Source of the DNA: Brumimicrobium aurantiacum
GTDB taxonomy: Bacteria; Bacteroidota; Bacteroidia; Flavobacteriales_D; Crocinitomicaceae
NCBI RefSeq assembly: GCF_003402975.1
Contig: NZ_QURB01000008.1
Location: forward strand, 62,001 to 126,000
Direction: 5' to 3'
DNA: 64,000 nt
The notes beneath the pieces are model-generated. The model searched no databases. It had not been told where the DNA came from and was given only the letters and a program-made list of their open reading frames with translations. A program made the position numbers and the translations under genes. This document shows, in pieces, positions 51,545 through 60,825 of this stretch; position 1 is the first letter of the stretch, and the number at the start of each line of letters is the position of its first letter.

Positions 51545-52860
51545 TGACAAGGATAAAAAATAATAAATTAAGAACGTGGCGAGAAATATCTATATTTTTC
51601 GCTGCTTTTTTTTGTTTGAGTATCGCATTTACTTCTTGTAAAAAGAAGAGAAGTGCTGTAGGTTCAGATGCATTGTCTTCTGAAACCTTAATGAATTCAA
51701 AAGGTGTAGATACTTTTCAGTTAAAAACCTCAACAGTTGAACAAGATTCTATTTTTTCAATGGATCCTGCCTTTAACTTAATAGGGAGTTATAACGATGA
51801 GGTTTTTGGAACGGTTGATGCCAACTTTTATACCCAATTAACCTTGTCTGGGTTTTCTCCAGATTTCGGGGATTTAACGCAAATTACCATAGATTCTGCG
51901 GTAATGGCTTTCGAATATGGAGGATATTACGGTGATTTAAATGAGCAATTGTTCGAAGTTTATGAAATTCAAGATGAATTGACTAGAGACTCAAGTTATT
52001 TGAGAACGTCAACTACAAATGTCTTTTCACAAAACTTAGTTCCGACTTTAAATAATGAAGGTCTAATTACCCCTGATACCGAAAGTATGACAGTGGTTGG
52101 AGATGACACTTTAGATCCTCAGTTAAGAATTCCATTGGACACCAATTTTGCCCGTGATTTACTTGGTTATGCTCAGAATGCCTCAACGGATGAAGACTTT
52201 CTTCAAAGCTTTAAAGGGCTTCATTTTAAAGTGAATAATTCAATGAATTCGCCTGGAGAAGGTTCTATCGTTTATTTGGCTTCCTCAGAAGCTGCCTCAA
52301 AATTAACGGTATACTATACTAAAAATGGAGAATCATCTTTTTACGATTTTATTATCAATGGTTCTGCTGTTGATTATAATCATGTAGATACAGATTTTAC
52401 AGGGACTAAAGTTGAACAAGTTATCAATGATCCAACACTTGGACAAACAGAATATTACGTTCAAGCCTTTTCTACATTGGCAAAAGTCGAGTTTAGTTCT
52501 ATAGACTCTTTACCAGATAATATTATTATTCACGAGGCAACATTGGAGCTTCCTGTGAATTATTATTTAGGGAGTAATTATTACCCAAGTACAACAATAA
52601 ATGTTAGTGCCGATGCACTTTCAGACGGGGATAAATACCTTATTAAAACAAGTGGAGTTCAGTATAATAGTTCTAGTAAATCATATCAGATAGATTTAAG
52701 AGATTATATCCAATTGGTTTTACAAGGTGATGTACCAAATACCGGTATTTTTATCTCACCAAGAAATTATATTACAACTGCCGAAAGAATTATTCTTAAC
52801 GGTGTAAATACAATGAATAAGAACAAACCTAAACTGAGTATTGTATATACGGTACTTTAA
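51541..52860 (+). CDS. DUF4270 family lipoprotein
   Basis: 439 residues. A long n-region, then a hydrophobic stretch (ISIFFAAFFCLSIAF) and lipobox cysteine in FTSCKKKRS, about residue 33. The rest is a strand-rich domain characteristic of DUF4270 (VGSDALSSE, LNLIGSYNDEVFGTVDANFY-type start: FNLIGSYNDEVFG; TITIDSAVMAFEYGG-type; late ISPRNYITTAERIILNG). Probably exposed on the outer membrane. Function unknown. It overlaps the upstream gene by ATGA and precedes glmS by 23 bases, so they are one operon. Confidence 0.82.
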   Translation: MMTRIKNNKLRTWREISIFFAAFFCLSIAFTSCKKKRSAVGSDALSSETLMNSKGVDTFQLKTSTVEQDSIFSMDPAFNLIGSYNDEVFGTVDANFYTQLTLSGFSPDFGDLTQITIDSAVMAFEYGGYYGDLNEQLFEVYEIQDELTRDSSYLRTSTTNVFSQNLVPTLNNEGLITPDTESMTVVGDDTLDPQLRIPLDTNFARDLLGYAQNASTDEDFLQSFKGLHFKVNNSMNSPGEGSIVYLASSEAASKLTVYYTKNGESSFYDFIINGSAVDYNHVDTDFTGTKVEQVINDPTLGQTEYYVQAFSTLAKVEFSSIDSLPDNIIIHEATLELPVNYYLGSNYYPSTTINVSADALSDGDKYLIKTSGVQYNSSSKSYQIDLRDYIQLVLQGDVPNTGIFISPRNYITTAERIILNGVNTMNKNKPKLSIVYTVL

Positions 52861-52883
52861 ACTAACTTAAAAACTTTAACATT

Positions 52884-54731
52884 ATGTGTGGAATTGTAGC
52901 TTATATTGGGAAAGAACAGGCTTTTCCAATTATTTTAAAAGGTCTTAAAAGGCTTGAGTATAGAGGTTATGATAGTGCTGGAATTGCAGTATTAAATGAT
53001 GATACCAACCTAAATAATTACAAACGTCAAGGGAAAGTTTCGGAATTGGAAAATTTCGCTGCTGATCATGATACGACGGGTACAATTGGAATTGGTCATA
53101 CGCGTTGGGCTACCCATGGTTTGCCAAATAACGTAAATGCACATCCACATGTTTCTTCCGATGGAGAAATGGCTTTGATTCACAATGGAATTATTGAAAA
53201 TTATGATTCTCTGAAGGAAGAATTAATTTCTAGAGGTTATGAATTCAAAAGTGAAACAGATACAGAAGTATTGATTCATTTGATTGATGATATCAAGAAA
53301 AAAGAAAATGTAAAAACGGCAGAAGCGGTTCGAATTGCGCTTAATAGTGTAATTGGTGCTTATGCTATTGTTGTTGTAAGTAAAGACAATCCAAATCAAT
53401 TGATCGCTGCACGTAAGTCTAGTCCATTGGTTGTTGGAATTGGTAAACAAGGCGATTTTTATTTGGCCTCAGATGCTACTCCAATCATTGAGTACACCAA
53501 TGAAGTAGTTTACATGGAGGATGAAGAAATCGCCATAGTAGATAGAAATGAAGGGTTGAGAATTTTTAGTATTCAAAATAAAGAAAAGACACCATATATT
53601 CAAAAGCTTGAAATGCAACTTGAAGCTATTGAGAAAGGTGGATATGAACACTTTATGTTGAAAGAAATTCACGAACAACCTCGATCTATTCAAGATTGTT
53701 TTAGAGGAAGATTGAACCTTGATGAAGGCTGGGTAGGTCTTGGAGGAATTAAAGATTACGAAAAACAATTGACCAAAGCCAAAAGAATTATCATGGTGGC
53801 ATGTGGAACATCATGGCACGCTGCATTGGTTGGTGAGTATTTGTTTGAAGACTTAACAAGAATTCCAGTAGAAGTAGAGTATGCATCTGAATTCAGATAT
53901 AGAAATCCAATCATTAATGAAGATGATATTGTTATCGCAATTTCGCAATCAGGTGAAACGGCTGATACCTTAGCTGCATTGGATTTAGCAAAATCTAAAG
54001 GAGCAACTATTTTAGGGATTTGTAATGTTGTTGGTTCTTCGATCTCTCGTGTAACAGATGCTGGATCATATACTCATGCTGGACCAGAGATTGGTGTTGC
54101 CTCTACAAAGGCATTTACTGCTCAGGTGACAGTTTTAACTTTAATGGCGTTGACAATAGCGCGTAAAAAAGGTACAATCATTGAATCTGAATTCCGTAAA
54201 ATCATTACAGAATTAGATTTAATACCAAATAAAGTTGCTAAAATTTTAGAAAAGGCTGATCAGTTGGAGGAGATTGCAGCAGCATATAAAGACGCTTCAA
54301 ACGCGTTATATCTTGGTAGAGGAAACTCTTTCCCTGTAGCATTAGAAGGGGCATTGAAACTTAAAGAGATATCTTACATTCACGCAGAAGGTTATCCAGC
54401 AGCAGAGATGAAACATGGTCCTATTGCATTGATTGATGAGGAAATGCCTGTATTCGTTATTGCAACTCAAGGTCCTTCTTATGAGAAGGTGGTAAGTAAT
54501 ATTCAAGAGGTTAAAGCACGAAAAGGAAAGATCATCGCTGTGATAACTGAAGGTGATGAGCAAGTTAAGGAAATGGCAGATCATTGTATTGAAATTCCAG
54601 ATACAGATGAGAATTTAACACCTTTATTGACAACCATTCCGCTTCAATTGATTTCATATTATGTTGCCGTAATGAGAGGGGCAAATGTTGATCAGCCAAG
54701 AAATTTAGCGAAATCAGTAACTGTAGAATAA
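52884..54731 (+). CDS. glmS: Glutamine--fructose-6-phosphate aminotransferase (isomerizing) GlmS
   Basis: 615 residues. The N-terminal nucleophile Cys follows Met1 (MCGIVAYIG), with RLEYRGYDSAG and HTRWATHG in the glutaminase domain; two SIS domains follow (VACGTSWHAALVGEYL, AISQSGETADT, LGRGNSFPVALEGALKLKE, EGYPAAEMKHGPIALI), and the C-terminus ends KSVTVE. It makes glucosamine-6-phosphate for peptidoglycan and LPS. No glmS ribozyme is visible in the 23-base gap upstream, as expected outside Firmicutes. Confidence 0.96.
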   Translation: MCGIVAYIGKEQAFPIILKGLKRLEYRGYDSAGIAVLNDDTNLNNYKRQGKVSELENFAADHDTTGTIGIGHTRWATHGLPNNVNAHPHVSSDGEMALIHNGIIENYDSLKEELISRGYEFKSETDTEVLIHLIDDIKKKENVKTAEAVRIALNSVIGAYAIVVVSKDNPNQLIAARKSSPLVVGIGKQGDFYLASDATPIIEYTNEVVYMEDEEIAIVDRNEGLRIFSIQNKEKTPYIQKLEMQLEAIEKGGYEHFMLKEIHEQPRSIQDCFRGRLNLDEGWVGLGGIKDYEKQLTKAKRIIMVACGTSWHAALVGEYLFEDLTRIPVEVEYASEFRYRNPIINEDDIVIAISQSGETADTLAALDLAKSKGATILGICNVVGSSISRVTDAGSYTHAGPEIGVASTKAFTAQVTVLTLMALTIARKKGTIIESEFRKIITELDLIPNKVAKILEKADQLEEIAAAYKDASNALYLGRGNSFPVALEGALKLKEISYIHAEGYPAAEMKHGPIALIDEEMPVFVIATQGPSYEKVVSNIQEVKARKGKIIAVITEGDEQVKEMADHCIEIPDTDENLTPLLTTIPLQLISYYVAVMRGANVDQPRNLAKSVTVE

Positions 54732-54737
54732 GTAGAT

Positions 54738-55520
54738 ATGAACATTGATTTAACAGGAAGACACGCAGTTGTTTGTGGTAGTACCCAAGGTATTGGAAAA
54801 GAATCAGCTTTAACTTTGTCTAAAATGGGAGCGTCAATTACTTTGATTGCTAGAAATGAAGATAAATTAAAATCAGTTCTTGCGGAATTGAATGAAAATG
54901 CTAAAAATGATTATATCGTTGCTGATTTTTCTAACCCAAAGGATTTAGAAAAGAAAATCAAAAACTGGGCGAGTGAAAACAAAGCTCATATCTTACTTAA
55001 CAATACAGGTGGGCCAAAAGGAGGGCTAATTAGAGAGGCAAAAGTGGAGGAGTTTATCTCTGCTTTTAATAATCACTTGGTATGTAATCATGTACTTGTT
55101 CAAGCGCTTTATCCTGGAATGAAAGAAGAAGGTTACGGAAGAATTGTAAATGTAATTTCTACATCTGTAAAACAACCATTAGATGGGTTAGGTGTTTCAA
55201 ATACCATTCGTGGAGCAGTTGCAAACTGGAGTAAAACATTGGCCAATGAGTTGGGACAATTTAATATTACTGTAAATAACGTATTGCCAGGTGCAACAAA
55301 TACGGTTCGATTACAATCTATTGCTGAGAATAAAGCGGCACAATCTGATGGAATCGATTATAAAGAGATACTGGACAATATGGCATCAATGTCTCCAATG
55401 AAACGAATTGCAGAACCTCAAGAAGTAGCGAATGCAGTGGCTTTTTTAGCAAGTCCGGCGGCAAGTTATATCAATGGAATTAATGTTCCAGTTGATGGTG
55501 GACGTACCAAGTCATTGTAA
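54738..55520 (+). CDS. SDR-family oxidoreductase with atypical active site
   Basis: 260 residues of the short-chain dehydrogenase fold. The coenzyme motif GSTQGIGK spans 14-21, NNTGGPKGG is in place of NNAG (88-96), STS at 141-143 supplies the catalytic Ser, and INGINVPVDGGRTKSL ends the chain. At the position of the usual YxxxK the sequence reads SNTIRGA (154-160), so the canonical Tyr and Lys are missing. Often annotated as 3-oxoacyl-ACP reductase, but that reaction is doubtful. It starts 6 bases after glmS and is probably co-transcribed. Confidence 0.8.
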   Translation: MNIDLTGRHAVVCGSTQGIGKESALTLSKMGASITLIARNEDKLKSVLAELNENAKNDYIVADFSNPKDLEKKIKNWASENKAHILLNNTGGPKGGLIREAKVEEFISAFNNHLVCNHVLVQALYPGMKEEGYGRIVNVISTSVKQPLDGLGVSNTIRGAVANWSKTLANELGQFNITVNNVLPGATNTVRLQSIAENKAAQSDGIDYKEILDNMASMSPMKRIAEPQEVANAVAFLASPAASYINGINVPVDGGRTKSL

Positions 55521-55543
55521 GATAATAAGTTTTTACATATTGA

Positions 55544-55575
55544 AATGAGTGTGCTTATAGTGCACTCATTTTTTT
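55544..55575 (+). terminator. Terminator after the glmS-SDR unit
   Basis: AATGAGTG (55544-55551) and CACTCATT (55563-55570) form an 8-bp stem, followed by a T-run. Confidence 0.8.
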
Positions 55576-55748
55576 GTGATTTTTTCTAAAAATTGGATCT
55601 AAAAGGATTTGCTTTTCTATTTCTAGTAGGCCCTCAAAACACGCGGAATCTAAATATCGCTAAACCCTTTTAAGTTTTCTTTAAGGTTAATTAGTTTACA
55701 GAGTTAGTTTTAAGAAATATTGACTTTAGGCAAAGAATTATTTTTCTT

Positions 55749-55756
55749 TATATTTG
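55749..55756 (+). promoter_or_regulatory. Promoter (TATATTTG) of the CotH-type gene
   Basis: Exact TAnnTTTG, 53 bases before the ATG at 55810; a TTTA (55725-55728) 20 bases upstream could be the -33 element. Confidence 0.55.
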
Positions 55757-55809
55757 CCATGTAAATAGTATTTTACATTACATTTTATAATATAAAATCA
55801 CCACCCAAA

Positions 55810-58800
55810 ATGAAAAGAATAAACTTTTTCAAATCACACCTAAAATCAATTGTATTTGCACTTTTTGTTGTGTCTCAAGTATCAGCACAAGATATCGCAA
55901 TCAATGAAGTCATGGCTTCTAACAATACGGTTATTGATGATGAGGACGGAGATTTCTCAGATTGGATAGAAATTTATAATTATGGTGGGACAGCCATTAA
56001 TTTAAACGGATATGGTCTTTCAGATGATATCACCCTTCCATTTAAATGGATGTTTCCAGCAGAAACTATTCAGCCAGGAGATTTTTTACTTGTGTACGCT
56101 TCAGGAAAAGACAGAAGTGTTGTTGGACAAGAATTACACACTAACTTCAGTATTAGTTCTGGAGGAGAAGACTTGCAATTGACAGAGCCTTCAGGAATGA
56201 TGATTGATCAAACGACTGGTGTGGCACTACAAGCAGATGTCTCTTACGGAAGACAACCAGACGGAACGGGAGCATGGAAGTATTTTTATTCGAGTACTCC
56301 TGGATCTTCCAATTTAGGAACAGGACTAAATGAGTTACTTCTCCCACCAACTTTTTCACATGAATCAGGACTGTTTACAGCAGGTTTTGACCTTACATTA
56401 ACTCATGCTAATCCAAATGCTACAATAGTGTATACAACAGATGGTTCAGAACCAAAGCTAAGTGATGTTGGTGGAGTAAATTATGAATATAAAAATGAAT
56501 ACCCTACACAAGTAAATGGAACACCAGGACCAATGCTGACAGATTCACATGAGTCCATTCAATATTCTTCTGTGATTAATGTTTACGATCGTTCCGTTGA
56601 TCCAGACGATATGGCTGCAAAAAATACGCGTCAACATGATATTTATGTTCCAATAAATCCGGTGAGAAAAGGGTTTGTAGTTCGTGCACGTGCTTATGTT
56701 AACGGAATAGCATCCACGGTTACATCTAAAACATTTTTTGTTTGGTCAGGAGGGAATCCATATAATATTCCATTAATTTCAATACAAACCAATGAGCGAA
56801 ATTTATTTGATTATGATGATGGAATCTATAATGCAGGTGTAGATTTTGATACATGGCGTGCAAATAATCCAAATAATAATCAGTATTACCGTCCGCAATG
56901 GAATAACTATTGGCGAAGTGGTAGTGCCTGGGAGTATCCTGCAAATATCGAAATCTTTGAATCTTCTGCGGCTTTATTAGACCCTGTGATTAATATTAAT
57001 GCAGGAATGCGAATTCACGGTAATAACTCAAGGTCGTTGGGAATTAAAAACCTTAGGTTGTATGCGCGAAGTGAATATGATACAAATAGTACATTTCAGC
57101 ATGATATTTTCAAAAAGGATATTTTTGATGCTCCGGTTCCCAACACAGAGTTTAAGCGATTAATGCTTAGAGGAGATGGTTCGGGTGGTTCAATTGCTTA
57201 CGATGTGGTTTTTAATACAGCAATGCAACCGATATATAGCGGAGCGACTCGTATTCAACCAGCTGTTCATTTCTTTAATGGGGAGTTCTGGGGATTAACA
57301 GCTTTTCGCGATAGGATAGATGACAGGTATTTTGAGTTTAATTATGACTTAAACGTTGACAATATTGCAATAATAGATTGTAAAGGGGCTAATTGTGGTT
57401 TGGATGAAGGGATTAGTTCAGATTTTACTGATTTTATAAGTATGCGTGACTTTATTCGCGATAATGATATGTCAAACCAAGCTCTTTATGATCAAGTTGA
57501 AGATATTCTGGATATGACAACTTTTATTGATCATGAAATAATGGAAATATTTTCAGCAAATAATAGTTTTGAAAGAAAGTTTTGGCGTGCGAGAGTTCCT
57601 GAAAACGGTGGTTATGGAGATGGAAAATGGCGTATTACAGTGCAAGATTTTGAAGCCGCTATGCAGCCTAATATCAATTGGCTTGAACATTATTTAGATA
57701 CAACAGGCTCTGATTATAGAAAGATGTTTGGTAATTTAATAGAGAATCAGGGTTTTAAAAATCAATTTATTAATCGATTTGCCGATGTGATGAATACAGT
57801 TTTGGGAACAACTTATTTCAACAATGTTGTAAATGATGTTTTTAATGAGGTTAATCCCTATTTACTTGAAGATGAAAACAGATTTCCACGTGTAGACTTT
57901 TACAAATCCTCGGAACAACAAGAATTATTAGATTGGGGAACAAATAGACCAGGAATTCAAAGAGATGAAGTTAAAAGTTACTTTTCCATCAATAGTATTG
58001 TAGATTTTGAATTGGATGTATCGAGTGATACCGAAGGTTTTATAAAAATCAATACCATTGATATTGAGGAATCAACACCTGGTGTGCCGCAAAACCCTTA
58101 CCCTTGGATAGGACAATACTTTCATAATATTCCAGTTAGGTTGGAAGCAAAAGCATTGCCAGGATATATGTTTTCACATTGGTCAGGTGATCAAACAGGA
58201 ACGAATCCTGTAATTACTGTTACAGCAACAAATGATCAACAAATACAAGCAAACTTTATTCCTATTTCTAACCCTCAAGAAATGGTTTACTTCTGGATGT
58301 TTGATGGAGAAACACCAAATGATACTCCATTTGAAAATGTTAATGTGTCGTATGCAGATAATAATCTTGCCGCATCAATTGAGTATAACTCTTGTTTGGC
58401 AGGTTATCCATTTACACCAACGCACCAAAGTTGGAGAAAGGCATCATTTGAAAGAAAAAATGAGCCTACTTCACTGAATTATTTTAGTGAAGCAAACAAT
58501 AATGTTCCTTACGCCAATGCTGATATTAAAGGGGTTCAAGTAAGACAACCTTTTAGATCAAATGGCTTAGAAAATCATCTGATTTTTAATGTGCCAACCA
58601 ATGATTTGCAAGATATAGCATTATCACTAGCTGTAATGTCTAATGGAGCCGCTGAAAGTATTCTTGTCGATTACTGGGATGGTTCACAATGGATTGATGA
58701 TGATATGACAAATCCTGTGATGGCAATTACTGGAGCTTATGAAGTCTTAACTTTTGATTTTACAAACGTAGCCTTGGCCAACAATAATCCGAATTTTAAA

Positions 58801-59145
58801 ATTAGAATGCGTTTTGATGGTAGTGATATGACTGCGGATAATAGCGATGAAGTAATCATGAATAATATTGCCTTATTGGGTGTTGAGTTACTTTCGATTC
58901 ATGATTTTGAAAAATCAGCTAAAATTAATGTTTATCCAAATCCTACGAATAAAATTGTTACCATCACTTCAGATCAGATTATTGAAGAAATTGAGATTTA
59001 TAACATCTATGGTCAAAGGGTGGGAGGAAGAAAAGTAAATAAGAAAGATATAGCTGTTGATTTAGAACGATATGAAACTGGAGTTTACTTGGTGAAAGTT
59101 GTTTCACAATTTGAAGAACAGACTGTTCGAGTGGTAAAACAGTAA
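55810..59145 (+). CDS. Large T9SS-secreted CotH-kinase protein with lamin-tail and chitobiase-like domains
   Basis: 1111 residues. A signal peptide (about 1-25), a lamin-tail domain (about 28-160: INEVMASNNTVIDDEDGDFS, DWIEIYNYGG, GYGLSDD), a chitobiase C-terminal-like domain (about 178-310, TIVYTTDGSEPKLSD), and a CotH kinase-like region (about 320-690: MRIHGNNSRSLGIKNLRLYA, FFNGEFWGLTAFRDRIDDRY). Later parts include a bacterial repeat GYMFSHWSGDQTGTNPVITV near 790 and a long beta domain, then a T9SS sorting domain (INVYPNPTNKIVTI ... VRVVKQ). It is a surface or secreted multidomain protein; CotH domains can phosphorylate proteins, but activity here is unproven. Confidence 0.85.
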   Translation: MKRINFFKSHLKSIVFALFVVSQVSAQDIAINEVMASNNTVIDDEDGDFSDWIEIYNYGGTAINLNGYGLSDDITLPFKWMFPAETIQPGDFLLVYASGKDRSVVGQELHTNFSISSGGEDLQLTEPSGMMIDQTTGVALQADVSYGRQPDGTGAWKYFYSSTPGSSNLGTGLNELLLPPTFSHESGLFTAGFDLTLTHANPNATIVYTTDGSEPKLSDVGGVNYEYKNEYPTQVNGTPGPMLTDSHESIQYSSVINVYDRSVDPDDMAAKNTRQHDIYVPINPVRKGFVVRARAYVNGIASTVTSKTFFVWSGGNPYNIPLISIQTNERNLFDYDDGIYNAGVDFDTWRANNPNNNQYYRPQWNNYWRSGSAWEYPANIEIFESSAALLDPVININAGMRIHGNNSRSLGIKNLRLYARSEYDTNSTFQHDIFKKDIFDAPVPNTEFKRLMLRGDGSGGSIAYDVVFNTAMQPIYSGATRIQPAVHFFNGEFWGLTAFRDRIDDRYFEFNYDLNVDNIAIIDCKGANCGLDEGISSDFTDFISMRDFIRDNDMSNQALYDQVEDILDMTTFIDHEIMEIFSANNSFERKFWRARVPENGGYGDGKWRITVQDFEAAMQPNINWLEHYLDTTGSDYRKMFGNLIENQGFKNQFINRFADVMNTVLGTTYFNNVVNDVFNEVNPYLLEDENRFPRVDFYKSSEQQELLDWGTNRPGIQRDEVKSYFSINSIVDFELDVSSDTEGFIKINTIDIEESTPGVPQNPYPWIGQYFHNIPVRLEAKALPGYMFSHWSGDQTGTNPVITVTATNDQQIQANFIPISNPQEMVYFWMFDGETPNDTPFENVNVSYADNNLAASIEYNSCLAGYPFTPTHQSWRKASFERKNEPTSLNYFSEANNNVPYANADIKGVQVRQPFRSNGLENHLIFNVPTNDLQDIALSLAVMSNGAAESILVDYWDGSQWIDDDMTNPVMAITGAYEVLTFDFTNVALANNNPNFKIRMRFDGSDMTADNSDEVIMNNIALLGVELLSIHDFEKSAKINVYPNPTNKIVTITSDQIIEEIEIYNIYGQRVGGRKVNKKDIAVDLERYETGVYLVKVVSQFEEQTVRVVKQ

Positions 59146-59237
59146 ACGATTTTAAGTTTTACTTCGCCTACTTAAGGATGGATATTTAATACGGCGATAA
59201 TTCGAAATAAATATAAAGTCAAGAAAATTGAAACAAA

Positions 59238-59268
59238 AAAAGAGCTATCTCAACGAGATAGCTCTTTT
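59238..59268. terminator. Bidirectional terminator between the CotH-type gene and ahcY
   Basis: AAAAGAGCTATCTC and GAGATAGCTCTTTT are perfect 14-bp arms around AAC, with A and T runs on either side. It serves the two convergent genes. Confidence 0.9.
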
Positions 59269-59304
59269 AGTTTTTAGGCACTTAAAATAAATGCACTAAG
59301 TATA

Positions 59305-60615
59305 TTAATAACGGTAATGTTCTGGTTTATATGGACCTTTTACATCTACTCCGATATAATCAGCTTGCTCTTTAGAAAGTTCTTCTAACTCAGCACCAAC
59401 TTTAGAAAGGTGTAACTCAGCAACTTTCTCATCAAGGTGTTTCGGCAACATGTAAACTTCATTTTCGTATTTATGAGAATTGTTCCAAAGCTCCATTTGC
59501 GCCAATGTTTGGTTTGCAAAAGAGTTAGACATTACAAATGAAGGGTGACCAGTTGCACAACCTAAGTTTACTAAGCGACCTTCAGCTAAAAGAATGATGT
59601 CTTTTCCGTCTAAGTCATAAAGATCAACCTGTGGTTTAATTTCATCTTTAGTTGTTGCGTTTGCGTTCAACCAAGCCACATCGATTTCGTTGTCGAAGTG
59701 TCCAATGTTACAAACGATTGTTTTGTCCTTCATTTTTTTGAAGTGACGATCAACAACGATGTCTTTGTTTCCTGTAGTTGTTACAACGATATCAACGTTA
59801 CCAACAACATTATCCAATTTTCTTACTTCAAAACCGTCCATTGCAGCTTGTAAAGCACAAATTGGGTCAATTTCAGTAACGATAACACGAGCTCCAGCTC
59901 CTCTTAATGAAGCAGCAGAACCTTTACCAACATCTCCGTAACCACAAACAACAGCAACTTTTCCAGCCATCATTGTATCTGTAGCACGTCGGATAGCATC
60001 TACTAGAGATTCTTTACATCCGTATTTGTTGTCAAATTTAGATTTAGTAACAGAATCATTAACGTTGATTGCTGGCATTACCAATGTTCCGTTTTTCATT
60101 CTTTCGTATAAACGGTGAACTCCTGTAGTTGTTTCTTCAGAAAGTCCTTTGATGTCTTTAGTTAACTCAGGAAAACGGTCAAAAACCATGTTCGTTAAGT
60201 CACCTCCATCATCCAAAATCATGTTTAATGGTTTTCCATCTTCAAATGCGTGTAATGTTTGTTCAATACACCAGTCAAATTCTTCCTCATTCATACCTTT
60301 CCAAGCAAAAACTGGAATTCCAGCTGCTGCGATTGCTGCTGCTGCATGGTCTTGAGTAGAGAAAATGTTACAAGATGACCAAGTAACATCTGCACCTAAT
60401 TCAACTAATGTTTCGATTAAAACTGCAGTTTGAATAGTCATGTGCAAACATCCTGCGATTCGTGCTCCTTTAAGTGGCTTTTGCGCACCAAATTCTTCAC
60501 GTAATGACATTAAACCTGGCATATCAGATTCAGCAAGTCTAATTTCTTTCCTTCCCCAATCTGCAAGGCTAATATCTTTCACCTTGTATTTCAATTGTTC
60601 TTTTGCTTCGCTCAT
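59305..60615 (-). CDS. ahcY: Adenosylhomocysteinase
   Basis: 436 residues. N-terminal [19 protein letters not shown] and [12 protein letters not shown], substrate region [13 protein letters not shown] and [19 protein letters not shown]-binding [15 protein letters not shown], and terminal [18 protein letters not shown] with PYKPEHYRY. It splits S-adenosylhomocysteine into adenosine and homocysteine, keeping SAM-dependent methylation going. It follows the metF/SAM-related theme of this region and has a promoter with both boxes (60654-60685). The DUF6909-like gene lies 210 bases upstream on the same strand. Confidence 0.96.
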   Translation of the reverse strand: MSEAKEQLKYKVKDISLADWGRKEIRLAESDMPGLMSLREEFGAQKPLKGARIAGCLHMTIQTAVLIETLVELGADVTWSSCNIFSTQDHAAAAIAAAGIPVFAWKGMNEEEFDWCIEQTLHAFEDGKPLNMILDDGGDLTNMVFDRFPELTKDIKGLSEETTTGVHRLYERMKNGTLVMPAINVNDSVTKSKFDNKYGCKESLVDAIRRATDTMMAGKVAVVCGYGDVGKGSAASLRGAGARVIVTEIDPICALQAAMDGFEVRKLDNVVGNVDIVVTTTGNKDIVVDRHFKKMKDKTIVCNIGHFDNEIDVAWLNANATTKDEIKPQVDLYDLDGKDIILLAEGRLVNLGCATGHPSFVMSNSFANQTLAQMELWNNSHKYENEVYMLPKHLDEKVAELHLSKVGAELEELSKEQADYIGVDVKGPYKPEHYRY

Positions 60616-60653
60616 TTATTTTATTTTTCTAAATGTTTTCTTAAAATCGTTTA

Positions 60654-60685
60654 CAAAAGTAAGCAAATTAAAAGTTAATATCAAA
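60654..60685 (-). promoter_or_regulatory. Promoter of ahcY with -33 and -7 boxes
   Basis: On the minus strand TTTG (60682-60685) is followed, 20 bases on, by TACTTTTG (60654-60661), the best match in the window to the Bacteroidota consensus TTTG-N19-TAnnTTTG. It lies 38 bases before the ahcY ATG. Confidence 0.65.
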
Positions 60686-60825
60686 ACGTATAGGTTTTTA
60701 AACTTTTAACTAACTGTTAGTTAATGTTAATTGTCAAGTTATCACCAAAAACTTTGTCAATTGATTGTTGAATTTTCTTTAGACTTGTCTTTAAGTGCAT
60801 TGTATTAACCTATTTTTTGATTGAA

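Noticed and set aside
59305-60825. SAH or SAM riboswitch upstream of ahcY
   Set aside because: The 210-bp leader region shows a promoter but no conserved riboswitch core that I could recognise.
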